A stretch of 64,000 bases of DNA from Phocaeicola plebeius. Its GTDB lineage: Bacteria; Bacteroidota; Bacteroidia; Bacteroidales; Bacteroidaceae. The first letter of the stretch is position 1; each line of letters begins with the position of its first letter. The stretch covers positions 1 to 64,000 of the forward strand of contig SFDG01000003.1 of the NCBI GenBank assembly GCA_004558305.1, in the 5' to 3' direction. Shown one piece after another: positions 17,214-26,016 of the stretch. Below the pieces are notes generated by a model. The model worked only from the letters and a program-made list of their open reading frames with translations, was not told the DNA's origin and made no database searches. The translations under genes and the position numbers were made by a program.

Positions 17214-18563
17214 TTATTTCTTGACAGTGAACCGCAGGCCTACCTGAAGGTGGAAGTTACAGGGATGCTCCTTGCGGATGGTTTGCAGGGCCGAACCGTC
17301 ATCGAAGTAATAGGCGACACCGGGTTCGGCATAGAGACTGAGGGACGGGGTGAGGTTCACTTGCAGACCGGCCGCCGCCAGGGCCGAGAGTTGCCAAGGT
17401 TTGGACCCCTGTGTAAGTGTCTTTTCGCCCCGTTCCGTGTTGCCGGCCAGTATCGGATTTCCGGCTGCATAGTGGGTCTCTACATGACTGGTTGTCAGCT
17501 TTGCGGAAACACATTTCTCGATCATGCCGCCAGCTGTGGCATAGACGGTCAGCCAGCGGTTGTCCCACAGGGTCCGTTGCAGCTTGAGAGGAACGCCGAG
17601 ATAGTGCAACTTCTGTTCTTCGCTGACTGCTGACAGGTTGCTGATGTCCAGGTCGGAAGACAGCAGGGTGTAATACAGGCCCGATTCGAGTGTCCAGTGC
17701 CGATGGAATTGCCAGGCCACCGAGGCTCCCACCGTAATCGGCTGTTTATGGCGTACGTGGGTCGACGAGGTACGTTCGTGCTGGGAAATGACATTGCCCA
17801 GCATGGCGGCCCCGGAGGAGGAAGTGGAAGGAGCCGATTGGATGAGGTCGCTGTATCCGTCGGGAATATAGAAGGTAGACACGCCGTTCTGGGCAATGGA
17901 AGCGTCGGTAAACGTATTGCCGGCTCCCACACCGATGGACCAATGGCTTTTCGTGTGCGTTAGGGTGGCTTCCAGCAGACGGCTGTTCTCGTCCATGCGG
18001 CGACGGTCCTGTGCCTGCTGCTCTTTTCGTGCCGCACGCGATGTCTGGTGCCGGACAGCGGTAGTTTTCGGGGAGTTGGCCTGCTGTTCAGCCGCTACAG
18101 TTTCCGCCTTGTCCTCCACGGGAGTTTCTTCCAGGGAGAGAGCCGATGGCAATGAAAGGTCAGTCGCTTCGGAAGGCAGGGAGGAAGGGGTGCTCCGTTT
18201 CTGCTGTACGGATGTCCTGGAGGAAACAGCTGCCTGGGCGACAATTCCTGAGGGAATGTCGGAAGAAGTGGCTGCTGAGGCGGATACGGATGTAGGCGGT
18301 TGTGGAATTTCGGAACCTGTTTCGACGACCTGCGAAGGCACTGCCCGGTCCCAGTAGTGAAGCGTACCGATTGATACCAGCGCAACAATGCCTGCCGCAG
18401 CGGCAACAGCGGTCCAGCGTTTCCACATCGGGACTATTCGGGCTGTCGGTGCAGGCGGCAACTCCTGTTCCAGCCGTTCCCACAGACCTTCGGGGAGCGG
18501 TTCGGTATGCCCTTCCATTCGTTGGCGGAACTGCTCCGCCCATTTATCGTTCTTCTGCATCAT
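17214..18563 (-). CDS. Putative anti-sigma protein: single TM plus C-terminal outer-membrane-type beta-barrel
   Basis: A 449-aa protein of unusual design. Residues 1-45 are hydrophilic with WAEQFRQRMEGH and LPEGLWERLEQELP, like the short cytoplasmic head of Bacteroidetes ECF partners. Residues 50-70 form a membrane helix; 75-200 are low-complexity Ser/Thr/Ala/Gln-rich. Residues about 205-449 have alternating beta strands (WSIGVGAGNTF, LESGLYYTLLSSDLD, LQVGLRFTVKK) ending in an aromatic/hydrophobic terminus like an outer-membrane beta-barrel. It overlaps the ECF sigma gene by 4 nt. The anti-sigma role is inferred from position. Confidence 0.7.
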   Translation of the reverse strand: MMQKNDKWAEQFRQRMEGHTEPLPEGLWERLEQELPPAPTARIVPMWKRWTAVAAAAGIVALVSIGTLHYWDRAVPSQVVETGSEIPQPPTSVSASAATSSDIPSGIVAQAAVSSRTSVQQKRSTPSSLPSEATDLSLPSALSLEETPVEDKAETVAAEQQANSPKTTAVRHQTSRAARKEQQAQDRRRMDENSRLLEATLTHTKSHWSIGVGAGNTFTDASIAQNGVSTFYIPDGYSDLIQSAPSTSSSGAAMLGNVISQHERTSSTHVRHKQPITVGASVAWQFHRHWTLESGLYYTLLSSDLDISNLSAVSEEQKLHYLGVPLKLQRTLWDNRWLTVYATAGGMIEKCVSAKLTTSHVETHYAAGNPILAGNTERGEKTLTQGSKPWQLSALAAAGLQVNLTPSLSLYAEPGVAYYFDDGSALQTIRKEHPCNFHLQVGLRFTVKK

Positions 18564-19126
18564 GCTTTCCTCTTTCTATAGTCGTTCATTTTTTTCGTCA
18601 ATATACATTTGGCCCGGTAGAACTGGGAAGAGGAGGTGTGCTCGCTGATACCCAGTAGCTCGGCTATTTCCTTATGGCTCTTTTCTTCGAATACATACAG
18701 GTTGAACACCGTTCGATAGCCGTCGGGCAGCTCCTCTACCATTTTCATCAGTTCGGAGGTCGGGATGTCCCCCATTGACGTGTCGTCGGTATCAGCCACA
18801 TCGGGCATCTCTTCCACCGGCATTTCTTGCGACTGCTGTCGGTTGCGCTTACGCAAGGCATTGAGTGCTTCGTTGGTAATGACCCGACAAAGCCAGGCCC
18901 GGAGCGAACCCTTTCCTTGGTAGACAAACTGGTCGATGCATTCGAAAATGTGAAGGAATCCGTCGTGGAGTACGTCCTCGGCTGCTTCACGGTCGGCCAT
19001 GTAACGCAGGCAAATGGCCATTAGGGTCCCGCCATATTGCTCGTACAACATGCGGCGGGACGTATTGTCAGCGCGTCGGCATCCTTCTGCCAGCTCTGCC
19101 TCGTTCCTATCGGTTCTTGTCTGCAT
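18560..19126 (-). CDS. ECF-type RNA polymerase sigma factor
   Basis: A 188-aa extracytoplasmic-function sigma factor. Region 2 is visible (LRYMADREAAEDVLHDGFLHIFECID, residues about 40-65), as is region 4 with a helix-turn-helix (LPDGYRTVFNLYVFEEKSHKEIAELLGIS, about 130-165). The linker between them is acidic. It is co-transcribed and overlaps by 4 nt with the membrane/beta-barrel gene, which is probably its regulator. No PUL or TonB receptor genes are adjacent, so it is not an obvious FecI-type polysaccharide sensor. Confidence 0.9.
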   Translation of the reverse strand: MQTRTDRNEAELAEGCRRADNTSRRMLYEQYGGTLMAICLRYMADREAAEDVLHDGFLHIFECIDQFVYQGKGSLRAWLCRVITNEALNALRKRNRQQSQEMPVEEMPDVADTDDTSMGDIPTSELMKMVEELPDGYRTVFNLYVFEEKSHKEIAELLGISEHTSSSQFYRAKCILTKKMNDYRKRKA

Positions 19127-19201
19127 ACTCTATTCTATAGAATGAAGAAAGCGTGAAAAGACTGCATCGTCTTGCCCGTTTTTTTAGGTCATTCCATTTT
19201 T

Positions 19202-20173
19202 TTATTGCACCGATGCCTGTCCGGCTGCATGAAAACCGCGGAGAAAGTCGGTCACATCCATGCGTTTCTTGCCCGCCAGCTGGAGCGAACGAAGGCTGAC
19301 AAAGCCGTCGGGGACAGCGACGCGGAGATAGGTCTTCCCGTCTGTGTCCAGCGTTCCAGTAGCCTTTTCGTGGTGAATGAATTGTTTTTCGGTTTCGTAA
19401 ATCTTCAGGAGGGCAGGGGCGCTATCTCCCACTTTCAGCTCTGTCCAGGCGGCTGGGTACGGAGAAAGTCCCCGGACGAAGTCGTAGACCCCTTTCACCC
19501 CTTTGTTCCAGTCAATGCGGCAGGTGTCTTTGAAGATTTTCGGAGCTGGACGCAACACTTCACCGCTGGACAGTGCTTCTTGGGGTGTGGTCTTCACCGT
19601 GCCGGCCAGGATGGACTCGACCGTTTTTACCACCAGGTCGCCTCCGAGGTGCATCAGCCGGTTGTAGACCGCTTCCACATTGTCTGTGTCGGCAATGGGG
19701 ACGCGGACCTGGTCGATAATCTCTCCGGTATCGATTTCATGCTTCAGGAAGAAGGTCGTGATGCCGGTTTCCGTATCTCCGTTCATCACCGCCCAGTTGA
19801 TGGGAGCCGCTCCACGGTACTGGGGCAGAAGGGAGGCATGAAGATTGAAGGTCCCCATCGGGGGCATGGACCAGACGATTTCGGGTAACATACGGAAGGC
19901 CACTACAATCTGCAGGTCGGCTTTCAGGGTACGCAGCTCCCGGACAAACGCTTCGTCCTTCAGCTTTTCCGGCTGGAGCACGTTCAACCCTTGCGATACG
20001 GCATACTGCTTGACCGGACTGGGCTGAAGTACGCTGCCGTGACGGCCCATCGGTTTGTCGGGCATCGTGATGACTGCTACGACATTGTAACCGCCTTCAA
20101 CGAGGCGCTTCAGGCTCTCGACGGCGAATTCCGGAGTGCCCATGTAGACGATTCTCAAATCTTTCTTTTCCAT
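19202..20173 (-). CDS. fmt: Methionyl-tRNA formyltransferase
   Basis: Formylates the initiator Met-tRNA using 10-formyl-THF. The ATG at 20173 starts DLRIVYMGTPEFAVESL, the family N-terminus; the open frame extends 27 codons upstream without similarity. 323 aa. HASLLPQYRGAAPINWAV contains the Asn-His-Asp active-site region, followed by the C-terminal tRNA-binding domain. It follows the ClC gene by 16 bp and probably shares its transcript with Sua5. Confidence 0.95.
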   Translation of the reverse strand: MEKKDLRIVYMGTPEFAVESLKRLVEGGYNVVAVITMPDKPMGRHGSVLQPSPVKQYAVSQGLNVLQPEKLKDEAFVRELRTLKADLQIVVAFRMLPEIVWSMPPMGTFNLHASLLPQYRGAAPINWAVMNGDTETGITTFFLKHEIDTGEIIDQVRVPIADTDNVEAVYNRLMHLGGDLVVKTVESILAGTVKTTPQEALSSGEVLRPAPKIFKDTCRIDWNKGVKGVYDFVRGLSPYPAAWTELKVGDSAPALLKIYETEKQFIHHEKATGTLDTDGKTYLRVAVPDGFVSLRSLQLAGKKRMDVTDFLRGFHAAGQASVQ

Positions 20174-20189
20174 GATGGATGATGCTGTT

Positions 20190-21992
20190 TTATTCTTCCG
20201 ACAGGTCGACCATGACCTGACGGTACGTATTGAGTGCTTTTGATTTAGACACAAATCCGATGTAGCGGTTGTCTTCGTCCACTACCGGCAAATACCAGGA
20301 ACGGGTGGTGTCGAATTTCCGCATGACACTTTCCATAGAGTCGGTATTGATAATCTTTGCGGCCGGGTCTTCCATGAACTGACCTACTTGGTAGCGATGG
20401 TACAGCTCCTGGCGGAACAGTACCTTGCGGATGCTGTTCAGTACGACGACCCCTCTCAACTGTTCGCTGGCATCGACAACCGGGAATACGTTGCGGTTGG
20501 ATTGCGACACCACTTTCATGACCACATCGCCCAGATCCATGTCCGGACGGACAATCAGGAAATCGGTTTCGATGACGCTTTCCACGTTCATCAAGGTCAG
20601 TACCGCCTTGTCCTTATGGTGCGTCAGCAGTTCTCCTTTCTTGGCCAGACGCATGGAGTAGATGCTGTGCGGCTCGAACACGATAATGGTGAGGTAGGCG
20701 CAGACCGATACAATCATCAGCGGCAGGAACAGCTGGTAGCCGCCCGTGAGTTCGGCAATGAGGAACACACCGGTCAGCGGAGCGTGCATGACCCCTGACA
20801 TCAGTCCGGCCATGCCCATGAGGGCGAAGTTCTTTTCAGGCACATAGATGCCCCCCACTTCGAAACGATTGCAGAGGTAGGAGAAGACGAAGCCGGCTAT
20901 GCACCCTAGGAACAGGCTGGGGGCGAAGATACCTCCGCAGCCTCCGCCTCCGTTGGTGGCACTGGAGGCAAATACCTTGAATAATATAATAAGGAATAGG
21001 TAGACGGCCAGTAATTGTTCGTACCCATAGAACCACGAATTGTTCATGACGGTTTCCCAGTCATGGATGTCGCTGCCGTTCAGCAACAGGGTGATGGTGT
21101 CGTACCCTTCACCGTAGAGGGGTGGAAACAGATAGATCAGGATGCTGAGCATGCAGCCGCCCAAGATGAATTTGGCGTATGGCTTCGAATAACTGCGGAA
21201 AATGTTCTCAATCCAGTTCATTGCCCGGGTGAAATAGAAAGCCACCAGTCCGCAGAAGACACCCAGGCCAATGGCATACGGGATGCGCTCGATTGCGAAC
21301 GGATCGTCGAGGTGGAAGGGAAACATGGCCTGCGTGCCGGTCAGGATATACGATACGATGGCTGCCGTGACGCTCGAAATGAGCAGCGGCAGCAAGGAGG
21401 CCATGGTCAGGTCGATCATCAGCACTTCCAATGTGAAGACCAGTCCGGCAATCGGGGCCTTGAAGATGCCTGACACCGCTCCTGCCGCCCCGCAGCCCAC
21501 AAGGAGCATTAATGTCTTGTGGTCCATACGGAACAGGCTGCCGAGATTCGAACCGATGGCCGAACCCGTCAGTACGATCGGTGCTTCGGCTCCTACCGAT
21601 CCGCCGAAGCCGATAGTGATGCCCGAAGCGATGATGGACGACCACATGTTGTGCCGCTTGATGCGGCTTTGTTTGCGGGAAATGGCATAGAGGATTTTCG
21701 TTACTCCGTGACTGATATCATCGCGCACAATCCATCGTACGAAGAGGCTGGCCAGCAAGATACCTGCCACCGGATAAACCAGGTAGAGCCAGTTGGCTCC
21801 TGTTGAGTCGAAGTTCTCGGTCAGGAATTCCTTGATCCATTCCACCAGGAATTTGAGCAGGCAGGCGGCGAGTGCAGTGAACACACCTACCAGGAAACTC
21901 AGTATCAGGACAAACTGCTTGTCGCTGATATGCCGTTCACGCCATTCGATGATACGGCTTACCCAATTTTGGTCGTTGTCGCTTGTTAACAT
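20190..21992 (-). CDS. ClC-type chloride channel/transporter with CBS domains
   Basis: A 600-aa membrane protein. The ClC core spans about residues 25-430, with the selectivity-filter-like GGSVGAEAPIVLTGSAIGS, SGIFKAPIAGLVFTLEV and SGVMHAPLTGVFLIAELTGG segments. Two CBS domains fill the C-terminus (about 455-600), usually adenine-nucleotide sensors. The ATG at 21992 lies 13 bp after the Sua5 stop. The canonical GREGP filter reads GAEAP here, so whether it is a channel or an exchanger, and its ion preference, is open. Confidence 0.88.
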   Translation of the reverse strand: MLTSDNDQNWVSRIIEWRERHISDKQFVLILSFLVGVFTALAACLLKFLVEWIKEFLTENFDSTGANWLYLVYPVAGILLASLFVRWIVRDDISHGVTKILYAISRKQSRIKRHNMWSSIIASGITIGFGGSVGAEAPIVLTGSAIGSNLGSLFRMDHKTLMLLVGCGAAGAVSGIFKAPIAGLVFTLEVLMIDLTMASLLPLLISSVTAAIVSYILTGTQAMFPFHLDDPFAIERIPYAIGLGVFCGLVAFYFTRAMNWIENIFRSYSKPYAKFILGGCMLSILIYLFPPLYGEGYDTITLLLNGSDIHDWETVMNNSWFYGYEQLLAVYLFLIILFKVFASSATNGGGGCGGIFAPSLFLGCIAGFVFSYLCNRFEVGGIYVPEKNFALMGMAGLMSGVMHAPLTGVFLIAELTGGYQLFLPLMIVSVCAYLTIIVFEPHSIYSMRLAKKGELLTHHKDKAVLTLMNVESVIETDFLIVRPDMDLGDVVMKVVSQSNRNVFPVVDASEQLRGVVVLNSIRKVLFRQELYHRYQVGQFMEDPAAKIINTDSMESVMRKFDTTRSWYLPVVDEDNRYIGFVSKSKALNTYRQVMVDLSEE

Positions 21993-22005
21993 GTTTGCAG
22001 TCTTT

Positions 22006-22572
22006 TTATTTTCTGATGATGGCCACTTCGCCGTGGGCACCCAGCCGGATGATGCTGGAGGGAGTGGGACGGCCTTGTTCCTGCCGGCGGTAATTCACCA
22101 CATAGTCCACGGCCTGCTTGATTTCCTCGCTGATTTCGCAGAAACGGGCAGGTGCGGGTTCTCCGCTGATATTGGCCGATGTGGAGACGATGGGCTTGCG
22201 GAAACGAAAACACAGTTGTTTGGAAAATTCTTCGGCCGTGACCCGGATGCCGATGCTTCCGTCTTCGCCGGTCAGGTTCGGGGCCAGGTTCTTGGCTCCG
22301 TCATAGACGATGGTCAGCGGACGGTCGGTCAGGTCGATGAGGTCCCAGGCCACATTCGGAACTTCACGGACATAGAAGCTCACTTTCACCGGGTTGTCTA
22401 CCAGCACCAGCATCGCTTTGCTGTCAGTCCGGCGTTTTATCTCGTACACTCGTTTCACGGCTTCTTCGTTGGTAGCGTCACAGCCGATGCCCCATACGGT
22501 ATCGGTGGGGTAAAGGATGACTCCGCCTTGCTGCATGACTTCGCATGCTTTCTTGATTTCATCTTTCATCAT
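22006..22572 (-). CDS. L-threonylcarbamoyladenylate synthase (Sua5/YciO/YrdC family)
   Basis: Makes threonylcarbamoyl-AMP from Thr, bicarbonate and ATP for the t6A modification of ANN-decoding tRNAs. The 188-aa single YrdC domain shows GGVILYPTDTVWGIGCDAT (residues 16-34), KRRTDSKAMLVLV and the SANISGEPAP motif. It lacks the C-terminal Sua5 domain, as in TsaC-like forms. First gene of the operon with the ClC channel and fmt. Confidence 0.9.
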   Translation of the reverse strand: MMKDEIKKACEVMQQGGVILYPTDTVWGIGCDATNEEAVKRVYEIKRRTDSKAMLVLVDNPVKVSFYVREVPNVAWDLIDLTDRPLTIVYDGAKNLAPNLTGEDGSIGIRVTAEEFSKQLCFRFRKPIVSTSANISGEPAPARFCEISEEIKQAVDYVVNYRRQEQGRPTPSSIIRLGAHGEVAIIRK

Positions 22573-22603
22573 GGCTTAACTCTGTATGTTTGCTATTGAC
22601 GAA

Positions 22604-22635
22604 CAAAGATACGAATCATTTTCCGATGCAGCAAA
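22604..22635 (-). promoter_or_regulatory. Promoter of the Sua5-ClC-fmt operon
   Basis: On the minus strand TTTG (22632-22635) and TATCTTTG (22604-22611) are separated by 20 bp, close to the Bacteroidetes consensus. It is divergent from the rpoD promoter. Confidence 0.65.
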
Positions 22636-22681
22636 CTTCCTTTTCTGAAAAAGACATTAAACTTTTTTATCGTGCTATTTC

Positions 22682-22712
22682 TTGTGGGATTCAATTGTTT
22701 TTATTACCTTTG
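22682..22712 (+). promoter_or_regulatory. Promoter of the primary sigma factor gene
   Basis: TTG (22682-22684) and TACCTTTG (22705-22712) are separated by 20 bp, matching the Bacteroidetes promoter. The start codon lies 23 bp after the -7 box. Confidence 0.65.
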
Positions 22713-22735
22713 CGGCTCAAATTGGGCGTAGAATA

Positions 22736-23596
22736 ATGAGACAATTAAAGATTACCAAAAGTATTACTAACCGCGAGAGTGCTTCTTTGGACAAGTACCT
22801 ACAGGAAATCGGTCGTGAAGACCTGATTACCGTGGAGGAGGAAGTGGAGTTGGCTCAGCGGATTCGAAAGGGCGACCGCGCAGCTTTGGAGAAGCTTACA
22901 CGCGCCAATCTTCGGTTTGTGGTATCTGTAGCCAAACAGTATCAGAATCAGGGATTGAGTTTGCCTGACCTTATCAATGAAGGCAACTTGGGACTGATTA
23001 AGGCTGCCGAAAAGTTCGATGAGACCCGAGGCTTCAAATTTATCAGTTATGCTGTCTGGTGGATTCGTCAGTCTATCCTGCAGGCATTGGCTGAGCAGTC
23101 GCGTATCGTGCGTCTGCCGCTCAATCAGGTGGGCTCGCTGAACAAAATCAGCAAGGCCTTCTCTAAATTTGAACAGGAGAACGAACGTCGTCCCTCCCCT
23201 GAAGAACTGGCAGATGAGCTGGAAATTCCCGTGGACAAGATTTCAGATACCTTGAAGGTGTCGGGACGCCATATCTCTGTGGATGCCCCGTTCGTGGAAG
23301 GAGAAGACAACAGCTTGCTTGATGTCCTGGTGAACGACGATTCTCCCATGGCCGACCGTTCCTTGGTGAACGAGTCGCTATCGAGGGAAATCGACCGGGC
23401 CTTGTCGACATTGACCGAACGTGAAAAAGATATTATTCAGATGTTCTTCGGTATCAACTGTCAGGAGATGACACTGGAGGAAATCGGTGACAAGTTTGGG
23501 TTGACGCGCGAGCGTGTGCGTCAAATCAAGGAAAAGGCCATTCGGCGTTTGCGGCAGAATTCACGTAGCAAACTGCTGAAGTCGTATCTTGGATAA
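22736..23596 (+). CDS. rpoD: Primary RNA polymerase sigma factor (RpoD/SigA)
   Basis: Housekeeping sigma factor, 286 aa. Regions follow in order: 1.2 ([25 protein letters not shown]), 2 ([24 protein letters not shown] and [18 protein letters not shown]), 3 and 4 ([26 protein letters not shown]). There is no region 1.1, the known short form of the Bacteroidetes primary sigma, which reads the TAnnTTTG promoters seen here. The ATG at 22736 follows the promoter; the longer frame starts inside the promoter. A terminator follows. Confidence 0.95.
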   Translation: MRQLKITKSITNRESASLDKYLQEIGREDLITVEEEVELAQRIRKGDRAALEKLTRANLRFVVSVAKQYQNQGLSLPDLINEGNLGLIKAAEKFDETRGFKFISYAVWWIRQSILQALAEQSRIVRLPLNQVGSLNKISKAFSKFEQENERRPSPEELADELEIPVDKISDTLKVSGRHISVDAPFVEGEDNSLLDVLVNDDSPMADRSLVNESLSREIDRALSTLTEREKDIIQMFFGINCQEMTLEEIGDKFGLTRERVRQIKEKAIRRLRQNSRSKLLKSYLG

Positions 23597-23628
23597 TCCT
23601 TACCAGGGTAAAAAGAACAGAGGGTAAT

Positions 23629-23657
23629 GGGGCTTCCGCTCCCAAAGCCCTTTTTTT
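23629..23657 (+). terminator. Rho-independent terminator after rpoD
   Basis: GGGCTT (23630-23635) pairs with AAGCCC (23645-23650) and is followed by a run of seven T. Confidence 0.65.
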
Positions 23658-23709
23658 ATTGGCGGAGGCTATATATAAATAAGGTGTGGATTGAAGAAAT
23701 AGAATTTGT

Positions 23710-26016
23710 ATGGCGAATTATCTGGATGAATTGAATGACTCCCAGCGGGCGGCGGTGGTCTATACCGATGGGCCTTTGCTGGTGGTGGCAGGTGCAGGAT
23801 CGGGCAAGACCCGTGTGCTGACCTACAAGATTGCTTACCTGATGGAAAACGGTTACGAGCCGTGGTCCATTCTGGCCTTGACCTTTACCAACAAAGCGGC
23901 CCGTGAGATGAAGGAACGGATTGCCCGCCAGGTAGGGGAAGACCGTGCCCGTTATCTGTGGATGGGCACTTTCCATTCTATTTTTTCACGTATCTTGCGT
24001 ACGGAGGCGGAAACTCTCGGATTCCCGTCCAGCTTTACGGTCTATGATGCTTCGGACTCGAAGAACCTGCTGAAGACCATCATCAAGGAGATGCAGCTGG
24101 ACGAGAAGGTGTACAAGCCTGCTGCTGTCCAGTCCTGCATCAGCAACGCCAAGAACCGCCTTTTGCTGCCGGATGCCTATGCGGCCAGTTCCTGTATCTT
24201 TGAGGCCGATTCTGCGGCCAAGATGCCCGCTATACGCGATATCTACCGTCGCTATCAGGAACGGTTGCACCAAAGTGGGGCGATGGACTTTGACGACCTG
24301 CTGGTCTATACCTGGCTGCTGTTTCACCGGCATCCGGATGTGTGCGCGCGTTACGCCGACCGCTTTCGTTATGTGCTGGTGGATGAATACCAGGACACCA
24401 ACTATGCCCAGCACTGCATCGTCCAGCAATTAACGGGGCAACACCACCAGGTGTGTGTGGTAGGCGATGATGCACAGAGCATCTACTCGTTTCGCGGAGC
24501 CAATATTGACAATATCTTGCAGTTCACCCGGATTTATCCTGAAGCCCTTCTTTTCAAACTGGAACGGAACTATCGTTCCACTCAGACCATTGTCAAGGCG
24601 GCCAATAGCCTGATTGCGAAAAACCATGATCAGATCCGGAAGGAAGTGTTTTCCGAAAACTCCCCGGGAGAACCACTGACACTGACAAGTGCATACAGTG
24701 ATGTGGAGGAGGGTGAAATCGTGGCCAACCAGATTCAAGGCTTGCATGTACGCCAGGGGTATACATACGATGATTTTGCCATCCTTTACCGCACCAATGC
24801 TCAGAGCCGCATATTCGAAGAAGCGCTGCGCAAACGGAGTATTCCGTATCGGATTTACGGTGGACTGTCTTTCTATCAGCGGAAGGAAATCAAGGATGTC
24901 ATTGCCTATTTCCGCCTGGCCGTGAATCCTCACGATGAGGAGGCTTTCAAGCGGGTGTTGAACTATCCGGCACGTGGCATCGGTGACACTACGCTGGCCA
25001 AGCTGCAGCAGGCTGCTGTGGACAATCATGTCAGCATGTGGACCGTCATTGGCAATCCATTGGCATACGGGCTGAACCTGCAGAAAGGGACGCATACCAA
25101 ACTGCAGGGGTTCCGCTCGCTGATTGCTGCTTTTATGGAAGGCGTGCCGACAAAAGACGCAGCTGCTATCGGCAGTGAGATTGTCCGCCGGTCTGGCATT
25201 GCCAATGAACTGTATCAGGACCGTTCGCCTGAGAATTTGAGCAGGCAGGAGAATGTGGAGGAACTGGTGAATGCCATGAACGACTTCTGCGAAACACGGC
25301 GCGAGGAAGGGAATCCGCATGTAGGCCTGACGGATTACCTGTCCGAAGTGGCCCTGCTGTCCGATCAGGATGGAGATGGGAAGGACAACAGTCCCAAACT
25401 GACCCTGATGACCATTCACTCGGCTAAGGGGCTGGAGTTCCGCAATGTGTTTATCGTGGGCTTGGAGGAAAACCTGTTTCCCAGTCCGATGGCCGGTGAT
25501 TCGCCTCGGGCGGTCGAGGAGGAACGTCGTCTGCTGTATGTGGCCATTACCCGTGCGGAGGACCATTGTTTCCTGTCGTATGCCAAGAGCCGTTTCAAGT
25601 ATGGCAGGCAGGAATTCAGCAATCCCAGCCGTTTCCTGAAAGACATTGATTCGCGGTATCTGAAACTGCCTCAAGGGAATCGCCTGGAACGGAACGTGGA
25701 AGACGGAGCGGAACGGTTCCGCCGTGAGATGAAAAGCCGCCTGTCGGAAACGGCGGAACGTGAAGATCCACGGCATTCAGCGCGTAACCTGCGCCGGATA
25801 CCGGCAGTGGGTTCTTCTGCACCGGCTTCACCGGCTGCTGCCGTTTCGGCACAAGGACTGAAGGTGGGTGTCCTGATTCAGCACGACCGGTTCGGTGTGG
25901 GGGAAGTGATGAAACTGGAAGGTACGGGAGACAATACGAAGGCCACAGTGGCCTTTCGCAATGCTGGTACGAAGCAGTTGCTGTTGAAGTATGCCCGGTT
26001 TACCGTCATGGAATGA
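23710..26016 (+). CDS. UvrD/PcrA-type superfamily I DNA helicase
   Basis: ATP-dependent 3'-5' DNA helicase acting in repair and removal of stalled complexes. 768 aa. The Q motif precedes Walker A AGAGSGKT (residues 27-34); motif II is LVDEYQDTNYAQ (about 220), motif III GDDAQSIYSFRGA, motif IV region KLERNYRST, and motifs V-VI TIHSAKGLEF and EEERRLLYVAITRA. The C-terminal extension (about 660-768) ends in a Tudor-like segment as in PcrA. PcrA versus UvrD cannot be decided. It overlaps the decarboxylase gene by 4 nt. Confidence 0.93.
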   Translation: MANYLDELNDSQRAAVVYTDGPLLVVAGAGSGKTRVLTYKIAYLMENGYEPWSILALTFTNKAAREMKERIARQVGEDRARYLWMGTFHSIFSRILRTEAETLGFPSSFTVYDASDSKNLLKTIIKEMQLDEKVYKPAAVQSCISNAKNRLLLPDAYAASSCIFEADSAAKMPAIRDIYRRYQERLHQSGAMDFDDLLVYTWLLFHRHPDVCARYADRFRYVLVDEYQDTNYAQHCIVQQLTGQHHQVCVVGDDAQSIYSFRGANIDNILQFTRIYPEALLFKLERNYRSTQTIVKAANSLIAKNHDQIRKEVFSENSPGEPLTLTSAYSDVEEGEIVANQIQGLHVRQGYTYDDFAILYRTNAQSRIFEEALRKRSIPYRIYGGLSFYQRKEIKDVIAYFRLAVNPHDEEAFKRVLNYPARGIGDTTLAKLQQAAVDNHVSMWTVIGNPLAYGLNLQKGTHTKLQGFRSLIAAFMEGVPTKDAAAIGSEIVRRSGIANELYQDRSPENLSRQENVEELVNAMNDFCETRREEGNPHVGLTDYLSEVALLSDQDGDGKDNSPKLTLMTIHSAKGLEFRNVFIVGLEENLFPSPMAGDSPRAVEEERRLLYVAITRAEDHCFLSYAKSRFKYGRQEFSNPSRFLKDIDSRYLKLPQGNRLERNVEDGAERFRREMKSRLSETAEREDPRHSARNLRRIPAVGSSAPASPAAAVSAQGLKVGVLIQHDRFGVGEVMKLEGTGDNTKATVAFRNAGTKQLLLKYARFTVME

